Shown here piece by piece: positions 50,210 through 59,998 of a stretch of DNA of 64,000 nt. Numbering within the stretch: position 1 is the first letter of the stretch; every line of letters begins with the position of its first letter. Origin of the DNA: Algoriphagus formosus (lineage in GTDB: Bacteria; Bacteroidota; Bacteroidia; Cytophagales; Cyclobacteriaceae). The stretch is taken from positions 677,477 through 741,476 of the forward strand of contig NZ_NIUC01000002.1 of assembly GCF_002807035.1 (NCBI RefSeq), given 5' to 3'. Both the position numbers and the translations under genes were made by a program. The notes under the pieces were generated by a model. The model was not told where the DNA came from. It searched no databases and worked only from the letters and a program-made list of their open reading frames with translations.

Positions 50210-50977
50210 TTAATTTACGACCGCTAGGGTTGTAGATGATTTTTTAGAATCGATAAATGCTTTGTAATGACCTAGGTAATTACTCAACATATCGTTGACA
50301 CCATTTGCAGTAATGGTTGCTCCAGACATTCCATCTACTTTGTGAGGCTCACCGGTATAATCTTTTCCTTCTCCCTTTTGCATACTTACAGCCACAAGCT
50401 CGCCTTGCTCATTGAAGATCTCTTTGCCTACAAATCGCTGCTGTACACCAGACTCAGTGATTCTAGCTCCCAAACCTGGAGTCTCTCCAGCATGGGCGAA
50501 AGTCACACCACCAATGGTATTCATATCAGTATCCAAGGCTACGAAACCCCAAATAGCATCCCAAAGTCCAGCTCCATAAACGGGGAAGATATAAGATTGA
50601 ACCGCTTCCGCATTTCCTTCTTCATGAAAGATGAAAACTGGGAAGAGTCTTTCTTCTACTGGCTTCTTGTAGTTCTTACCGATATCCACGCTCTCAGCTG
50701 TAACGGGAGTTCCACCCTGTTCGGTTACTTCATTTCCCTCGATATCAACTACTACAGTAGCGATATGAGAGTTGTAGAAAGCATTGATTTCCTCAGCTTT
50801 CATAGAGCCGATTTCCTCTGCGGAAATTACAGCACCTAGAATTTGCTTCTTCTTATCCAAAGCCTCTGCTTCTTTCTGAAGTGGACCTAGGACTTGAGAA
50901 GTCCCAGATAGAAGAAGACCCAATACAACGGTCAAAATGACCGAAAATGTGATGATATATGCGTTAGACTGTTGCAC
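50210..50977 (-). CDS. nqrC: Na+-translocating NADH:quinone reductase subunit C
   Basis: A 255-residue subunit with one N-terminal helix (YIITFSVILTVVLGLLLSG) and a periplasmic FMN-binding domain. The covalent FMN attachment site is in DGMSGATITANGV near residue 225 (Thr in SGAT). Overlaps the nqrB start of translation end by 14 bp, showing coupling. Confidence 0.95.
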   Translation of the reverse strand: MQQSNAYIITFSVILTVVLGLLLSGTSQVLGPLQKEAEALDKKKQILGAVISAEEIGSMKAEEINAFYNSHIATVVVDIEGNEVTEQGGTPVTAESVDIGKNYKKPVEERLFPVFIFHEEGNAEAVQSYIFPVYGAGLWDAIWGFVALDTDMNTIGGVTFAHAGETPGLGARITESGVQQRFVGKEIFNEQGELVAVSMQKGEGKDYTGEPHKVDGMSGATITANGVNDMLSNYLGHYKAFIDSKKSSTTLAVVN

Positions 50978-52163
50978 GTTGTAACCTCCTTGTTTTGTTT
51001 GCTTTCACTACGTAATAGTCAATCAATGGTGCGAAGACGTTCATCAAAAGAACGGCTAGCATAATTCCTTCTGGATAAGCTGGATTGGTTACTCGGATGA
51101 TAATGGTCAAAGCACCAATCAAGAATCCATAAATCCATTTACCAGTTTCAGTTTGTGATGCTGATACGGGGTCAGTAGCCATAAATACTACACCAAATGC
51201 CAAACCACCCATCACCAAGTGCAAGTGTGGAGCCATTGCCATGAATTCATTAGCTGCAAAGAGATTCATTACTAATCCCATTACATAAGCACCCCCAAAT
51301 CCGGATACGATGATTTTCCAGCTTGCTACACCTGTACCGATGAGAATTACAGCTCCGATCAAAGCCATCAGAGTAGAAGTCTCACCAATGGAACCTGGAA
51401 TCCAGCCCATGAACATATTCATAAAGCTAAAGTCGGCTCCGATCGATGCATTGTGCTGTGCCAAAGCCTGACCTGCGTCTACACCTTCCACACCGGCATT
51501 GTATGCAACTGCCAAAGCTGTAGCTCCAGAGTAGCCATCAACTGCAGTCTTGTCTGCTAAGTAAGTCCAAACTTGATCTCCGGAGATTTGGGCAGGATAA
51601 GCAAAATACAAGAATGCTCGCGCAGTCATGGCGACGTTCAAAATATTCATACCTGTACCACCAAATACTTCCTTACCAATCACCACAGCGAAAATCGTCG
51701 CTAGAGCCACTTGCCAAAGCGGAATGTATGGAGGCATAACTAGGGCAATCAGCATACCTGTCACCAAATAGCCCTCAGAAATTGGGTGATTTCGGATGAC
51801 ACAGAAAGTAAATTCTGTCAAAAGCCCTACTGCGTAGGAAACGATCAGAATAGGAAGAACTGATATTGCTCCAAAAACAGCTTTATCAATCCAAGTAGCT
51901 GCTTCGCCAGTTGCCATAAAATGCTGGTGTCCTATGTTCAGGATACCAAAAAGCAAAGCTGGAACCATGGCGATCACCACGGTGATCATCACTCGCTTAA
52001 GGTCGGTCGCATCTTTGATCTGAGCACCTTTGGCCTTGGTAGTCAAGTCCGGTGCAAAGGCAATCGTGCGGTGACCCTCATAAAGGGTGTGAAATTTTTC
52101 CCATTTGCCGCCCTTTTCAAAGTTCGGCTTAATACTATCGAAGAGATTTTGTAATGCCTTCAT
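50964..52163 (-). CDS. nqrB: Na+-translocating NADH:quinone reductase subunit B
   Basis: A 399-residue membrane subunit with about ten helices; the riboflavin-binding and Na+-channel subunit. The covalent FMN threonine is expected in DGYSGATALAVA (about residue 210); GGTGMNILNVAMTARAFLYFAYP and VMGGLAFGVVFMATDPVSASQT are family signatures. 3 bp after nqrA. Confidence 0.95.
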   Translation of the reverse strand: MKALQNLFDSIKPNFEKGGKWEKFHTLYEGHRTIAFAPDLTTKAKGAQIKDATDLKRVMITVVIAMVPALLFGILNIGHQHFMATGEAATWIDKAVFGAISVLPILIVSYAVGLLTEFTFCVIRNHPISEGYLVTGMLIALVMPPYIPLWQVALATIFAVVIGKEVFGGTGMNILNVAMTARAFLYFAYPAQISGDQVWTYLADKTAVDGYSGATALAVAYNAGVEGVDAGQALAQHNASIGADFSFMNMFMGWIPGSIGETSTLMALIGAVILIGTGVASWKIIVSGFGGAYVMGLVMNLFAANEFMAMAPHLHLVMGGLAFGVVFMATDPVSASQTETGKWIYGFLIGALTIIIRVTNPAYPEGIMLAVLLMNVFAPLIDYYVVKANKTRRLQRATV

Positions 52164-52166
52164 ATT

Positions 52167-53519
52167 TTAGCTATACATTAATAATTCTATCCCACTTCTT
52201 ACCAACTCCTGCAAATCATTCTTAGAAGGATCTACAAATTCACATAAAGCCACATCTTCCTCTATGATCTCATAAAGACCAAGCTGCTCCATCTCGTCAA
52301 AGTCCTCCGCATGGATTGCTTTGAATAGGTAGGTTGGAAGAATGTCCATTGGAAGCACTTTTTCAAATACACCGGATACTACAAAAGGTCGCTCCTCACC
52401 GTGCGTATTGGTGTCTACTTTGAACTCTCCTTTGTTGAGGAAAGAAAGCATCCCGATCGCCTTGTGGAAGCTGAGTTTGGAAGTGGTAGGTTTCAACCAA
52501 CCCAAAAACTCTTCATAATCGCCTTCTGGAATTACGGTGATTTGATTGTGATAATATCCCAAATACCCTTCCATGGAGATTTTTTCACCGGTAAGAACGT
52601 TGCCGGAAATCACACGGATATGACCGCTTTGTAGATTTCCTTTCACATAATTAGTAACGGCTGAGCCAGAAATTGTTTTCACATATCCACGCTTGGATAG
52701 TTCAGACCCTGTCAGGACAATGACTTTGGAGGCATCATACTTTCCTTCCAAAACCAACTTTCCAATCTGCGCTACTCCCACTGGATTTACTGTCCAAACC
52801 AAATCACCTTTATTGATAGGATCAAGATGATGAATCTGCACGCCTACGTTTCCAGCAGGATGAGGGCCTGAGAATCGGTTGATTTCTACATTTTTTGCTT
52901 GCGAAAATAATGAAGAACCCTGCTCGTCGCCATTAATATTGAGGTGAACCTTTCCGCTTGTCAATTTGGTCAATGCATCTAGACCAGCCTGAAAATAAGC
53001 TTCTTGTCCTTGAAGAACGAAAGCCATATCAGGAGACAAGGGATTAGTGTCGAAAGCTGAAACATAAATCGCTTTTGGCTCATCAGCCGGATTGGCAATG
53101 ACACCAAAAGGACGCTGAATGATATGAGGCCAAACACCTCCTTGAGCTAAGCGATCCACCAAGGTCTCACGATCTATTTTGCTTAGATCAATTTTGCCCA
53201 AATCCTCGTAGGCAACTTCCTTGTCAGCCAGAATTCTAATTTCTAGAAGTTTGCGCTTTTCACCTCGCTTGACCTCGATGATCTCACCGGATACCGGGGC
53301 TACAAACTTCACCTGTTCCATGGCTTTGTCGAAGAAGATGGGTGTTCCCGCTTTGACGGTATCTCCTTCATTGACCAATACTTTGGGGCGCTGTAGGCCT
53401 ACAAAGTCTGTTGGCTTAACGGCAAAGGTTTGAGCTGGGGCGAATTCAACCATTTCTTTGGCTGCCTTCCCTACCAGATTGATATCAAAGCCTTTCCTCA
53501 GCTTGACGGTTTTTGACAT
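52167..53519 (-). CDS. nqrA: Na+-translocating NADH:quinone reductase subunit A
   Basis: A 450-residue soluble, membrane-associated subunit with Rnf-C-like barrel-sandwich and SLBB domains but no Fe-S cysteine motifs, as usual for NqrA. N-terminal LRKGFDINLVGKA, the ubiquinone-site region GGVWPHIIQRPFGVIANPADEPKAIYVSAFDTNPL. First gene of the nqrABCDE operon. Confidence 0.95.
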   Translation of the reverse strand: MSKTVKLRKGFDINLVGKAAKEMVEFAPAQTFAVKPTDFVGLQRPKVLVNEGDTVKAGTPIFFDKAMEQVKFVAPVSGEIIEVKRGEKRKLLEIRILADKEVAYEDLGKIDLSKIDRETLVDRLAQGGVWPHIIQRPFGVIANPADEPKAIYVSAFDTNPLSPDMAFVLQGQEAYFQAGLDALTKLTSGKVHLNINGDEQGSSLFSQAKNVEINRFSGPHPAGNVGVQIHHLDPINKGDLVWTVNPVGVAQIGKLVLEGKYDASKVIVLTGSELSKRGYVKTISGSAVTNYVKGNLQSGHIRVISGNVLTGEKISMEGYLGYYHNQITVIPEGDYEEFLGWLKPTTSKLSFHKAIGMLSFLNKGEFKVDTNTHGEERPFVVSGVFEKVLPMDILPTYLFKAIHAEDFDEMEQLGLYEIIEEDVALCEFVDPSKNDLQELVRSGIELLMYS

Positions 53520-53554
53520 ATCTTATTGTAACTATGGGCTTTTGAAAAACGCCC

Positions 53555-53562
53555 CAAATCTA
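53555..53562 (-). promoter_or_regulatory. -7 element TAGATTTG for the nqr operon
   Basis: Exact TAnnTTTG on the - strand, 35 bp upstream of the nqrA start. No -33 match at the usual spacing. Just upstream a 6-bp inverted repeat TAACCT/AGGTTA (53568-53573, 53584-53589) could be a weak terminator for cmk-ispH. Confidence 0.45.
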
Positions 53563-53652
53563 ATAAATAACCTTTTTATTTTGAGGTTAATTGGGTTTTA
53601 ATCTTGCAACTTTATGATTGATGGCAGAGAAAATCCACTTAGACCTTGGCTA

Positions 53653-54549
53653 TCAGGCCATCAGCGCATTTTCTTCTAAGGATTCAAGATGCTCTTTTAC
53701 CTGTTCCATTAGCCACATGGGCGTCGAGGTAGCACCACAGATTCCTACTCTGTCCGTAGTTTCAAACCACTCAGGTTGAATCTCTGTTTGGTTTTCCACG
53801 AAAAAACTTCTTGGGTTTTCTTCGAGGCATACCTGATAAAGGGCCTTACCATTACTACTCTTCTTCCCAGACACGAAAATGATCACCTCATTTTCCTGCG
53901 CAAATTTGCGCAATTGAGGTTCTCTGTTGGAAACTTGTCGGCAGATAGAGTCATTGGCATTGAAGTCCAGTTCTGTGAGTTCGCCCTTGGATGCTTTAAT
54001 CCGCTCTTCGATTTTCTGCGAAAGCTCATAAAAGCCTTTGGTGCTTTTGGTCGTCTGACTGAATAGCGTCACCGGACGGTTGAAATCGATTTTCTCCAAA
54101 TCAGCATCCTCCATCACCACAATAGCCTTCTCCAGCGTCTGCCCGGTCAGTCCAATCACCTCGGCATGACCCTTTTTACCATAAATAACGATCTGACCGT
54201 CTTCCCGCTCCATCTTATCAAAAGCTGTCTTGACTCGATGCTGAAGCTTCAGCACTACAGGACAGGAAGCATCGATGAGCTCGATATTATTTTGAATGGC
54301 TGTTTTATAAGTCTCTGGCGGCTCTCCATGGGCACGGATCAGGACCTTACAGTCACTTAATTCGGAGAGCTGATCCCGGTCGATGACGACTAGCCCCTTT
54401 TCAGCCAAACGCTTGACCTCCATGTCATTATGAACGATATCGCCCAGGCAATAGAGCTTATCCGACTGCTCCATCTCATCTTCTGCCATTTTGATGGCAA
54501 ATTCTACCCCAAAGCAATAGCCTGAATTCTTATCGATGGTTACTTGCAT
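53653..54549 (-). CDS. ispH: 4-hydroxy-3-methylbut-2-enyl diphosphate reductase
   Basis: A 298-residue [4Fe-4S] reductase, last step of the MEP pathway, giving IPP and DMAPP. Start at 54549 (MQVTIDKNSGYCFGVEFAI), as the longer frame to 54612 lies in cmk. Cluster cysteines: Cys in SGYCFGVE, in DASCPVVLKLQHRV and in ICGATSTPMWLME; RAHGEPPETY is the substrate region. Overlaps the 3' end of cmk by 20 bp. An N-terminal position for the first cysteine is normal for bacterial IspH. Confidence 0.95.
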   Translation of the reverse strand: MQVTIDKNSGYCFGVEFAIKMAEDEMEQSDKLYCLGDIVHNDMEVKRLAEKGLVVIDRDQLSELSDCKVLIRAHGEPPETYKTAIQNNIELIDASCPVVLKLQHRVKTAFDKMEREDGQIVIYGKKGHAEVIGLTGQTLEKAIVVMEDADLEKIDFNRPVTLFSQTTKSTKGFYELSQKIEERIKASKGELTELDFNANDSICRQVSNREPQLRKFAQENEVIIFVSGKKSSNGKALYQVCLEENPRSFFVENQTEIQPEWFETTDRVGICGATSTPMWLMEQVKEHLESLEENALMA

Positions 54550-55237
54550 AATCTTCCGTCTGTTTGATTCTTTGCTCAGCCAAGTGCACGATCTGTGCCA
54601 CTTGCTCTGCAAAAGTCAAATTACTAGTATCTATTTCTACCGCATCAGCCACCTTGAGAAGTGGGCTTTCTTTGCGATTGCTGTCTATTTCGTCGCGCTG
54701 ACCAAGGTTAGCTTTGATATCCTCTAGATCTACCAATTCTCCCCGCTCGATCAATTCCTGCTGTCTGCGAGCAGCGCGGGTTGCCAAGTCAGCTGTCATG
54801 AATACCTTCAACTCAGCATCGGGAAAAACTACCGACCCAATATCCCTACCATCCATGACCACGCCTTTTTTCCTCCCTAAACGTTGCTGCTGCGCAACAA
54901 GTTCTTCCCGGATTTCTTTGACCTTGGCAAAGTCACTGACACGCTCAGAAATCCGCATACTACGGATATCCTTTTCCACATTCAAGCCATTGAGATAGGT
55001 CTCTTGCTGTCCGGAATCTGGATTTGCTTGAAAGGTGATTAACAAATCTTCAAGACCTGAGAGAATGTCTTTGGGATTGGTAGGTGAAAGGTGTCGATTC
55101 AGAAAATGAAGCGTAACCGCCCGATACATAGCCCCCGAATCGATATAGGTATAGCCCAAGTCCTGGGCCACCGCTTTTGCTGTAGAACTCTTTCCGCATC
55201 CGGAATATCCGTCAATTGCAATGACTATTTTACCCAT
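54530..55237 (-). CDS. cmk: Cytidylate kinase
   Basis: A 235-residue NMP kinase that phosphorylates CMP and dCMP. P-loop DGYSGCGKSSTAKAVAQDLG, then YIDSGAMYRAVTLHFL, MDGRDIGSVVFPDAELKVFMTA and AARRQQELIERG; the 40-residue CMP-binding insert of long-form Cmk is present. A good TATATTTG -7 element on the - strand lies at 55274-55281. Cotranscribed with ispH. Confidence 0.95.
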   Translation of the reverse strand: MGKIVIAIDGYSGCGKSSTAKAVAQDLGYTYIDSGAMYRAVTLHFLNRHLSPTNPKDILSGLEDLLITFQANPDSGQQETYLNGLNVEKDIRSMRISERVSDFAKVKEIREELVAQQQRLGRKKGVVMDGRDIGSVVFPDAELKVFMTADLATRAARRQQELIERGELVDLEDIKANLGQRDEIDSNRKESPLLKVADAVEIDTSNLTFAEQVAQIVHLAEQRIKQTEDYASNHR

Positions 55238-55273
55238 TCAAAAAGTAAGCTTCCCCCTTTTAGTTTTCTGGGG

Positions 55274-55281
55274 CAAATATA
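55274..55281 (-). promoter_or_regulatory. -7 element TATATTTG for cmk-ispH
   Basis: Exact TAnnTTTG on the - strand, 36 bp upstream of the cmk start. No -33 at the usual spacing. Confidence 0.45.
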
Positions 55282-55356
55282 GTAGTTTTAGCACAAATGA
55301 AAGGGAGATTTGAAGGTTTTCCTATTTCAAAATATTGAAGTTAAATTCTGATTTTC

Positions 55357-56979
55357 ATGACTATCCAAGCCCAACTCGTCGATATCCATCACCGCCAAAT
55401 CCGGTCGGTAAACCTTTCTGTAGAAGATGGTCAAATCTCAAAAATCGAGGAAATAGCGTCTGATTCTAGCCTTCCCTACCTGATGCCGGGATTTATCGAT
55501 GCCCACGTCCATGTGGAATCTTCCATGCTGGTACCTTCGGAATTTGCTCGCTTAGCTGTCGTTCACGGAACTGTTGCCACCATCTCCGACCCGCATGAGA
55601 TCGCCAATGTCTGCGGAATGGAGGGCGTAGAATACATGATAGCAAATGGCAAGCAGGCCCCCTTTCATTTTTTCTTTGGAGCTCCTTCTTGTGTCCCGGC
55701 CACTCCTTTCGAAACGGCAGGAGGTGAAATCAACGCGCAGGATATCGAAAAACTAATGAGCAGATCAGAGATTCTGTATCTAGCAGAGATGATGAACTGG
55801 CCAGGAGCGGTCAATCGGGATCCGATTGTGATGGAGAAGATTGAGATTTCCAAAAAATATGGCAAACCCATCGATGGACATGCGCCGGGTCTAATGGGGA
55901 AAATGGCCGAAAAGTATGTATCCGCAGGGCCCAGCACGGATCATGAGTGCTTCACCTATGAAGAAGGGCTAGGCAAAATCAAACTCGGAATGAAAATATC
56001 CATCCGGGAAGGTTCAGCTGCCAAAAACTTCGAGGCCTTGATCGATTTGATCGATGAATACCCGGAAATGATCATGTTCTGCTCGGACGATAAGCATCCG
56101 GACAATCTGGCCATCAGCCATATCAATGAATTGGCTGCGCGGGCAGTGGCCAAGGGAAAAGATGTCTTTGATGTGCTAAAAGCAGCATGCCTGAATCCCA
56201 TCGAACATTATTCCCTACCGGTAGGTCGACTGCGTGAAGGAGATCAAGCTGATTTTATTTTGGTCAAGGATCTGGAAAAGTTTGAGGTGCTGGCGACTTA
56301 TATCCAAGGCCAAAAAGTAGCTGAAGACGGAAAAACCCTGATTCCCCGGATCAAAAATGAGGTGATCAACAACTTCCATACCTCGCTCAAAAAATCGGAA
56401 GACTTCAGAATTTCCGCTTCGGGCACCAAGGTACGCGTCATCGAAGCCTTGAACGGACAATTGATCACTCCAGAAATCGAGGGAGAGATTTTGGTTCAGA
56501 ATGGCTTTGCGGAATCCAATCCTGAAAAAGATATTTTAAAAATCACTGTAGTCAATCGCTACGAAGATGCCTCTCCAGCGGTAGCTTTTATTAAAAACTT
56601 CGGCCTAAAATCCGGAGCGATCGCCTCCTCCGTAGGTCACGACTCTCATAATATCATCGCTGTTGGTGTAGATGATGAATCCATCTGCCGGGCGGTGAAT
56701 ATCCTTATCGAAGCGAAAGGTGGCATTTCGGCAGTTACAGGAGAGAAAGAGGAAGTCCTTCCCCTACCCGTAGGAGGGATTATGTCACCCGAAGATGGTT
56801 ATCAGGTCGCCGAAGCCTATACCCGAATCGATCGAATGGCCAAGGAAATGGGTTCTTCCCTAAATTCTCCCTTTATGACACTGAGCTTTATGGCTTTACT
56901 GGTGATTCCGGATCTGAAGCTGAGTGATAAGGGCTTGTTTGATGGAAAGAGGTTTAAGTTTACTGATGTTTTCCTGTGA
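55357..56979 (+). CDS. adeC: Adenine deaminase
   Basis: A 540-residue amidohydrolase (AdeC/Ade type) that deaminates adenine to hypoxanthine. Metal ligands in PGFIDAHVHVESSML, HGTVATISDPHEIANVCG, and the late CSDDKHPDNL; the C-terminal adenine-deaminase domain has VGHDSHNIIAVGVDD and LPLPVGGIMSPEDGY. Length is normal. Divergent from cmk, convergent with prfC; a weak hairpin (CCAGA 56987-56991 with TCTGG 57000-57004, followed by T5) lies between adeC and prfC. Confidence 0.94.
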   Translation: MTIQAQLVDIHHRQIRSVNLSVEDGQISKIEEIASDSSLPYLMPGFIDAHVHVESSMLVPSEFARLAVVHGTVATISDPHEIANVCGMEGVEYMIANGKQAPFHFFFGAPSCVPATPFETAGGEINAQDIEKLMSRSEILYLAEMMNWPGAVNRDPIVMEKIEISKKYGKPIDGHAPGLMGKMAEKYVSAGPSTDHECFTYEEGLGKIKLGMKISIREGSAAKNFEALIDLIDEYPEMIMFCSDDKHPDNLAISHINELAARAVAKGKDVFDVLKAACLNPIEHYSLPVGRLREGDQADFILVKDLEKFEVLATYIQGQKVAEDGKTLIPRIKNEVINNFHTSLKKSEDFRISASGTKVRVIEALNGQLITPEIEGEILVQNGFAESNPEKDILKITVVNRYEDASPAVAFIKNFGLKSGAIASSVGHDSHNIIAVGVDDESICRAVNILIEAKGGISAVTGEKEEVLPLPVGGIMSPEDGYQVAEAYTRIDRMAKEMGSSLNSPFMTLSFMALLVIPDLKLSDKGLFDGKRFKFTDVFL

Positions 56980-57015
56980 AAAAAAGCCAGAAAATTAAAT
57001 CTGGAGGGTTTTTCA

Positions 57016-58596
57016 TCAAAACTCCGAGGTAAAGTGAAACTCGATCTCGGGATAATTGTCCTGCACCATTTGTAGCCATGCTTTGGACTCGGCCATAAAG
57101 ACTAGCTTGCCATCCTTGTCATGGGCGATGTGACGATTTTTGGATCGAACAAATTCATCCAATTGCTTTTTATCCTTACTGCTGATCCAGCAGGCTTTGT
57201 ATAAGTTCATCGGGTGAAATTCGACCGTGGCATTGTATTCATTTTTTAAGCGAAACTGAATCACCTCAAACTGAAGCTGCCCAACTGTACCGATCACCTT
57301 TCGCGACCCCATATCGAAGGTAAACAGCTGCGCCACCCCTTCTTCCATCAGTTGCTTGAGCCCTTTTTCCAATTGCTTGGTCTTCATCGCGTCCTTATTG
57401 ACTACTTCCCGGAAGATCTCAGGAGAAAAGCTAGGAATACCCGTAAAAGTCAAATCCTCTCCATCCGTGATCGTATCCCCGATCTTCAAATTACCAGTGT
57501 CGTATAATCCGACAATATCTCCTGGAAAAGCTTCATCAATAATTTCCTTGTCCTGAGCCATAAACTGGGTCACGTTGGAAAATCGTAATGGCTTTGGACC
57601 TCTGACGTGATTGTAAGGCTTGTTTCTTTCAAATTTGCCAGAGCAAATCCGCAAGAAAGCGATCCGGTTTCGGTGATTGGGATCCATATTGGCATGAATC
57701 TTAAAGACAAAGCCAGAAAACTTGGATTCATCCGGAGTCACTTCGCGAACATCGGTTTGACGGCTTTTGGGCGCTGGAGCGATTTTGATAAACGTATCCA
57801 GCATTTCATTCACCCCGAAGTTGTTGACCGCTGATCCGAAAAATACCGGCGCAACCTTTCCTTCCAAGTACTCCTTCGGATCAAAATCCGGATAGACTCC
57901 CTCAATCAGTTCCACATCTTCCCGAAGCTGATCTGCGAGGCCATTCCCGATCAAGCGATCCAAGGAGCCATCCTCCAAATTCTCAAAAACCTGTCGGTCA
58001 TCACTTAGTTTTCGCTGAGAAGGTGTGAAAAGATTAAGCTTTTTTTCATACAAATTATAAACGCCCTTGAAACTTTTACCCATTCCGATTGGCCAGGAAA
58101 GCGGTCTGACCTTGATATTGAGTTTTTCCTCCACCTCATCGAGCAAGTCATAAGGATCTCGCCCTTCGCGATCCAGCTTATTGATAAAGCAGATCACCGG
58201 GGTATTCCGCATGCGGCAGACCTCCATGAGTTTTTCGGTCTGAATCTCTACCCCTTTCACACAGTCGATGACCATGATCACGGAGTCCACGGCAGTCAAG
58301 GTCCGATAGGTATCTTCCGCAAAGTCCTGGTGACCCGGCGTATCGAGTAGATTGATTTTGATGTCTTTGTATTCGAAGCCCATGACCGAAGTCGCCACGG
58401 AGATTCCCCGCTGCTTCTCGATTTCCATCCAGTCAGACTTGGTAGCCGTGTCGATTTTGTTGGATTTGACGGCTCCCGCCGTATTGATCGCACCACCAAA
58501 AAGGAGGAGTTTTTCCGTCAAGGTAGTCTTCCCAGCATCCGGGTGAGCAATGATGGCAAAGGTTCGGCGCTTTTTGATTTCGTCTTTCAAACTCAT
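57016..58596 (-). CDS. prfC: Peptide chain release factor 3
   Basis: A 526-residue translational GTPase recycling RF1/RF2 from ribosomes. G1 [17 protein letters not shown]2/G3 [16 protein letters not shown] and [17 protein letters not shown]4 [12 protein letters not shown]; the C-terminal RF3 domain includes [19 protein letters not shown]. Typical length. It has its own -7 element at 58617-58624. Confidence 0.96.
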   Translation of the reverse strand: MSLKDEIKKRRTFAIIAHPDAGKTTLTEKLLLFGGAINTAGAVKSNKIDTATKSDWMEIEKQRGISVATSVMGFEYKDIKINLLDTPGHQDFAEDTYRTLTAVDSVIMVIDCVKGVEIQTEKLMEVCRMRNTPVICFINKLDREGRDPYDLLDEVEEKLNIKVRPLSWPIGMGKSFKGVYNLYEKKLNLFTPSQRKLSDDRQVFENLEDGSLDRLIGNGLADQLREDVELIEGVYPDFDPKEYLEGKVAPVFFGSAVNNFGVNEMLDTFIKIAPAPKSRQTDVREVTPDESKFSGFVFKIHANMDPNHRNRIAFLRICSGKFERNKPYNHVRGPKPLRFSNVTQFMAQDKEIIDEAFPGDIVGLYDTGNLKIGDTITDGEDLTFTGIPSFSPEIFREVVNKDAMKTKQLEKGLKQLMEEGVAQLFTFDMGSRKVIGTVGQLQFEVIQFRLKNEYNATVEFHPMNLYKACWISSKDKKQLDEFVRSKNRHIAHDKDGKLVFMAESKAWLQMVQDNYPEIEFHFTSEF

Positions 58597-58616
58597 GGAT
58601 TGTAAATTTCAGGGGG

Positions 58617-58624
58617 CAAAGGTA
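58617..58624 (-). promoter_or_regulatory. -7 element TACCTTTG for prfC
   Basis: Exact TAnnTTTG on the - strand, 20 bp upstream of the prfC start. Flanking sequence up to 58675 is G/A-rich filler. Confidence 0.45.
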
Positions 58625-58762
58625 GGGAAAAAACAGTTGGAAGGTTTAAAAGTGGGAAAGTAGGAAGGTGTATAAGTCTTAAAAATCCAGAATACTCCAT
58701 TGAAGAATTAAAAGCTTTGGTCCTTAAATTTCATGTCTAGTATTTCCAACCTCGCATTTCCA

Positions 58763-59998
58763 CTAGTATTCTAAAATTCCCTCCGTCACAAACTGCTCTG
58801 CTCCCTCAATGGTACTATGCAGGATGATGCGAAAAGTGGTACCATTTCCGATTTCGGAAGTTTTGACGAAAATTCTTCCACCATGATAGCCTTCAATGAT
58901 GCGCTTTGCCAGGGTCAAGCCCAGTCCCCAACCCCGCTGCCTTGTAGAGAATCCTGGGTTGAAAACTTTTTTGAAATTGCGCTTTTCGATGCCCTTACCC
59001 GTATCAGTAATATCCACAATCACGAATTTGTCACTATCCTGTAGGATATCGATCTCAATCCGCCCCTTTCCTTTCATGGCATCCACGGCATTTTTGCAGA
59101 TATTTTCGATGACCCATTCGAAGAGTGGCTTATTCATCATGGCGTCGAGATTTTGCGAGTCAGCATTGATGATGAGATCCACTTTCGTCGAAATCCTAGG
59201 TCGGAGATAGTTGATCGTCTCCTCGATTGCTTGATAGAGGTTTTCGGATTGGATGACTGGCTTACTGCCGATGCTACTGAAGCGCTCTGTCACCATTCGA
59301 AGCTTCACCACATCTTTGTCCATTTCCGTGATGATTTCCTTATTTTCTTCCCATACAGGCGAATTGCGCAGGTAGTCAATCCATGCCATGAGTGAGGCAA
59401 TGGGAGTCCCTAGTTGATGGGCAGTTTCTTTGGTCAAACCTGCCCAAACCCGGTTTTGCTCCGCGATTTTGCTTTGATTGAATAGTGCATAAGCCAAAAC
59501 TCCAAAAATCAAGATTACGGCCAGCTGCACATAGGGATAGTAGCGAAGATTGGTGAGCAGCTCTGAGTTGCGATAAAAGATCTGAATATCTGCTTCCCGC
59601 AGCAAAATGGGCTCGTATTCTGCCTTCATCTCTTCCAGCTCCTCGGCAAGGATCTTAGTCGAGTCTTGGGCGGAAGCATTTTTCCGAAAGGGAATATTTC
59701 GAAACTCCAATGGAGCTCCACTTGCATCCACCATGATGATGGGAATGGAGTAATTTTGCTGAATGATCTCCTGATTGATAAAGGAGAGGTTATCCGCATT
59801 GCTTGCCGCATACTCCAAAGCACTGGATAGCAATTCGATTTGCCTTCGCTCCCGAGCTTTCAACTCCTCCACCAAACGATTGGTATACCAGATGGACCCC
59901 GCTCCTATCAAAATAGACAGCGCCACTACCAGCCACTTCACCTGTCGTCGGTTTTGGTAAAAATCAATAGAAGTAAGATCCTGAAAACGGTTTTTCAT
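58763..59998 (-). CDS. Sensor histidine kinase, membrane-bound, orphan
   Basis: A 411-residue kinase: two helices (about 22-42 and 160-180: WLVVALSILIGAGSIWY, YVQLAVILIFGVLAYALF) bracket a 115-residue periplasmic sensor. The dimerisation/phosphoacceptor box is unusual for HisKA, with His in TKETAHQLGTPIASLMAWIDYLR. ATP-binding boxes: N box ENICKNAVDAM, G1 DITDTGKGIE, G2 GWGLGLTLAKRIIEGYHGG. No response regulator gene is adjacent. Signal unknown. Family-wise it is close to kinases that precede NtrC-type regulators in Bacteroidota. Confidence 0.9.
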   Translation of the reverse strand: MKNRFQDLTSIDFYQNRRQVKWLVVALSILIGAGSIWYTNRLVEELKARERRQIELLSSALEYAASNADNLSFINQEIIQQNYSIPIIMVDASGAPLEFRNIPFRKNASAQDSTKILAEELEEMKAEYEPILLREADIQIFYRNSELLTNLRYYPYVQLAVILIFGVLAYALFNQSKIAEQNRVWAGLTKETAHQLGTPIASLMAWIDYLRNSPVWEENKEIITEMDKDVVKLRMVTERFSSIGSKPVIQSENLYQAIEETINYLRPRISTKVDLIINADSQNLDAMMNKPLFEWVIENICKNAVDAMKGKGRIEIDILQDSDKFVIVDITDTGKGIEKRNFKKVFNPGFSTRQRGWGLGLTLAKRIIEGYHGGRIFVKTSEIGNGTTFRIILHSTIEGAEQFVTEGILEY

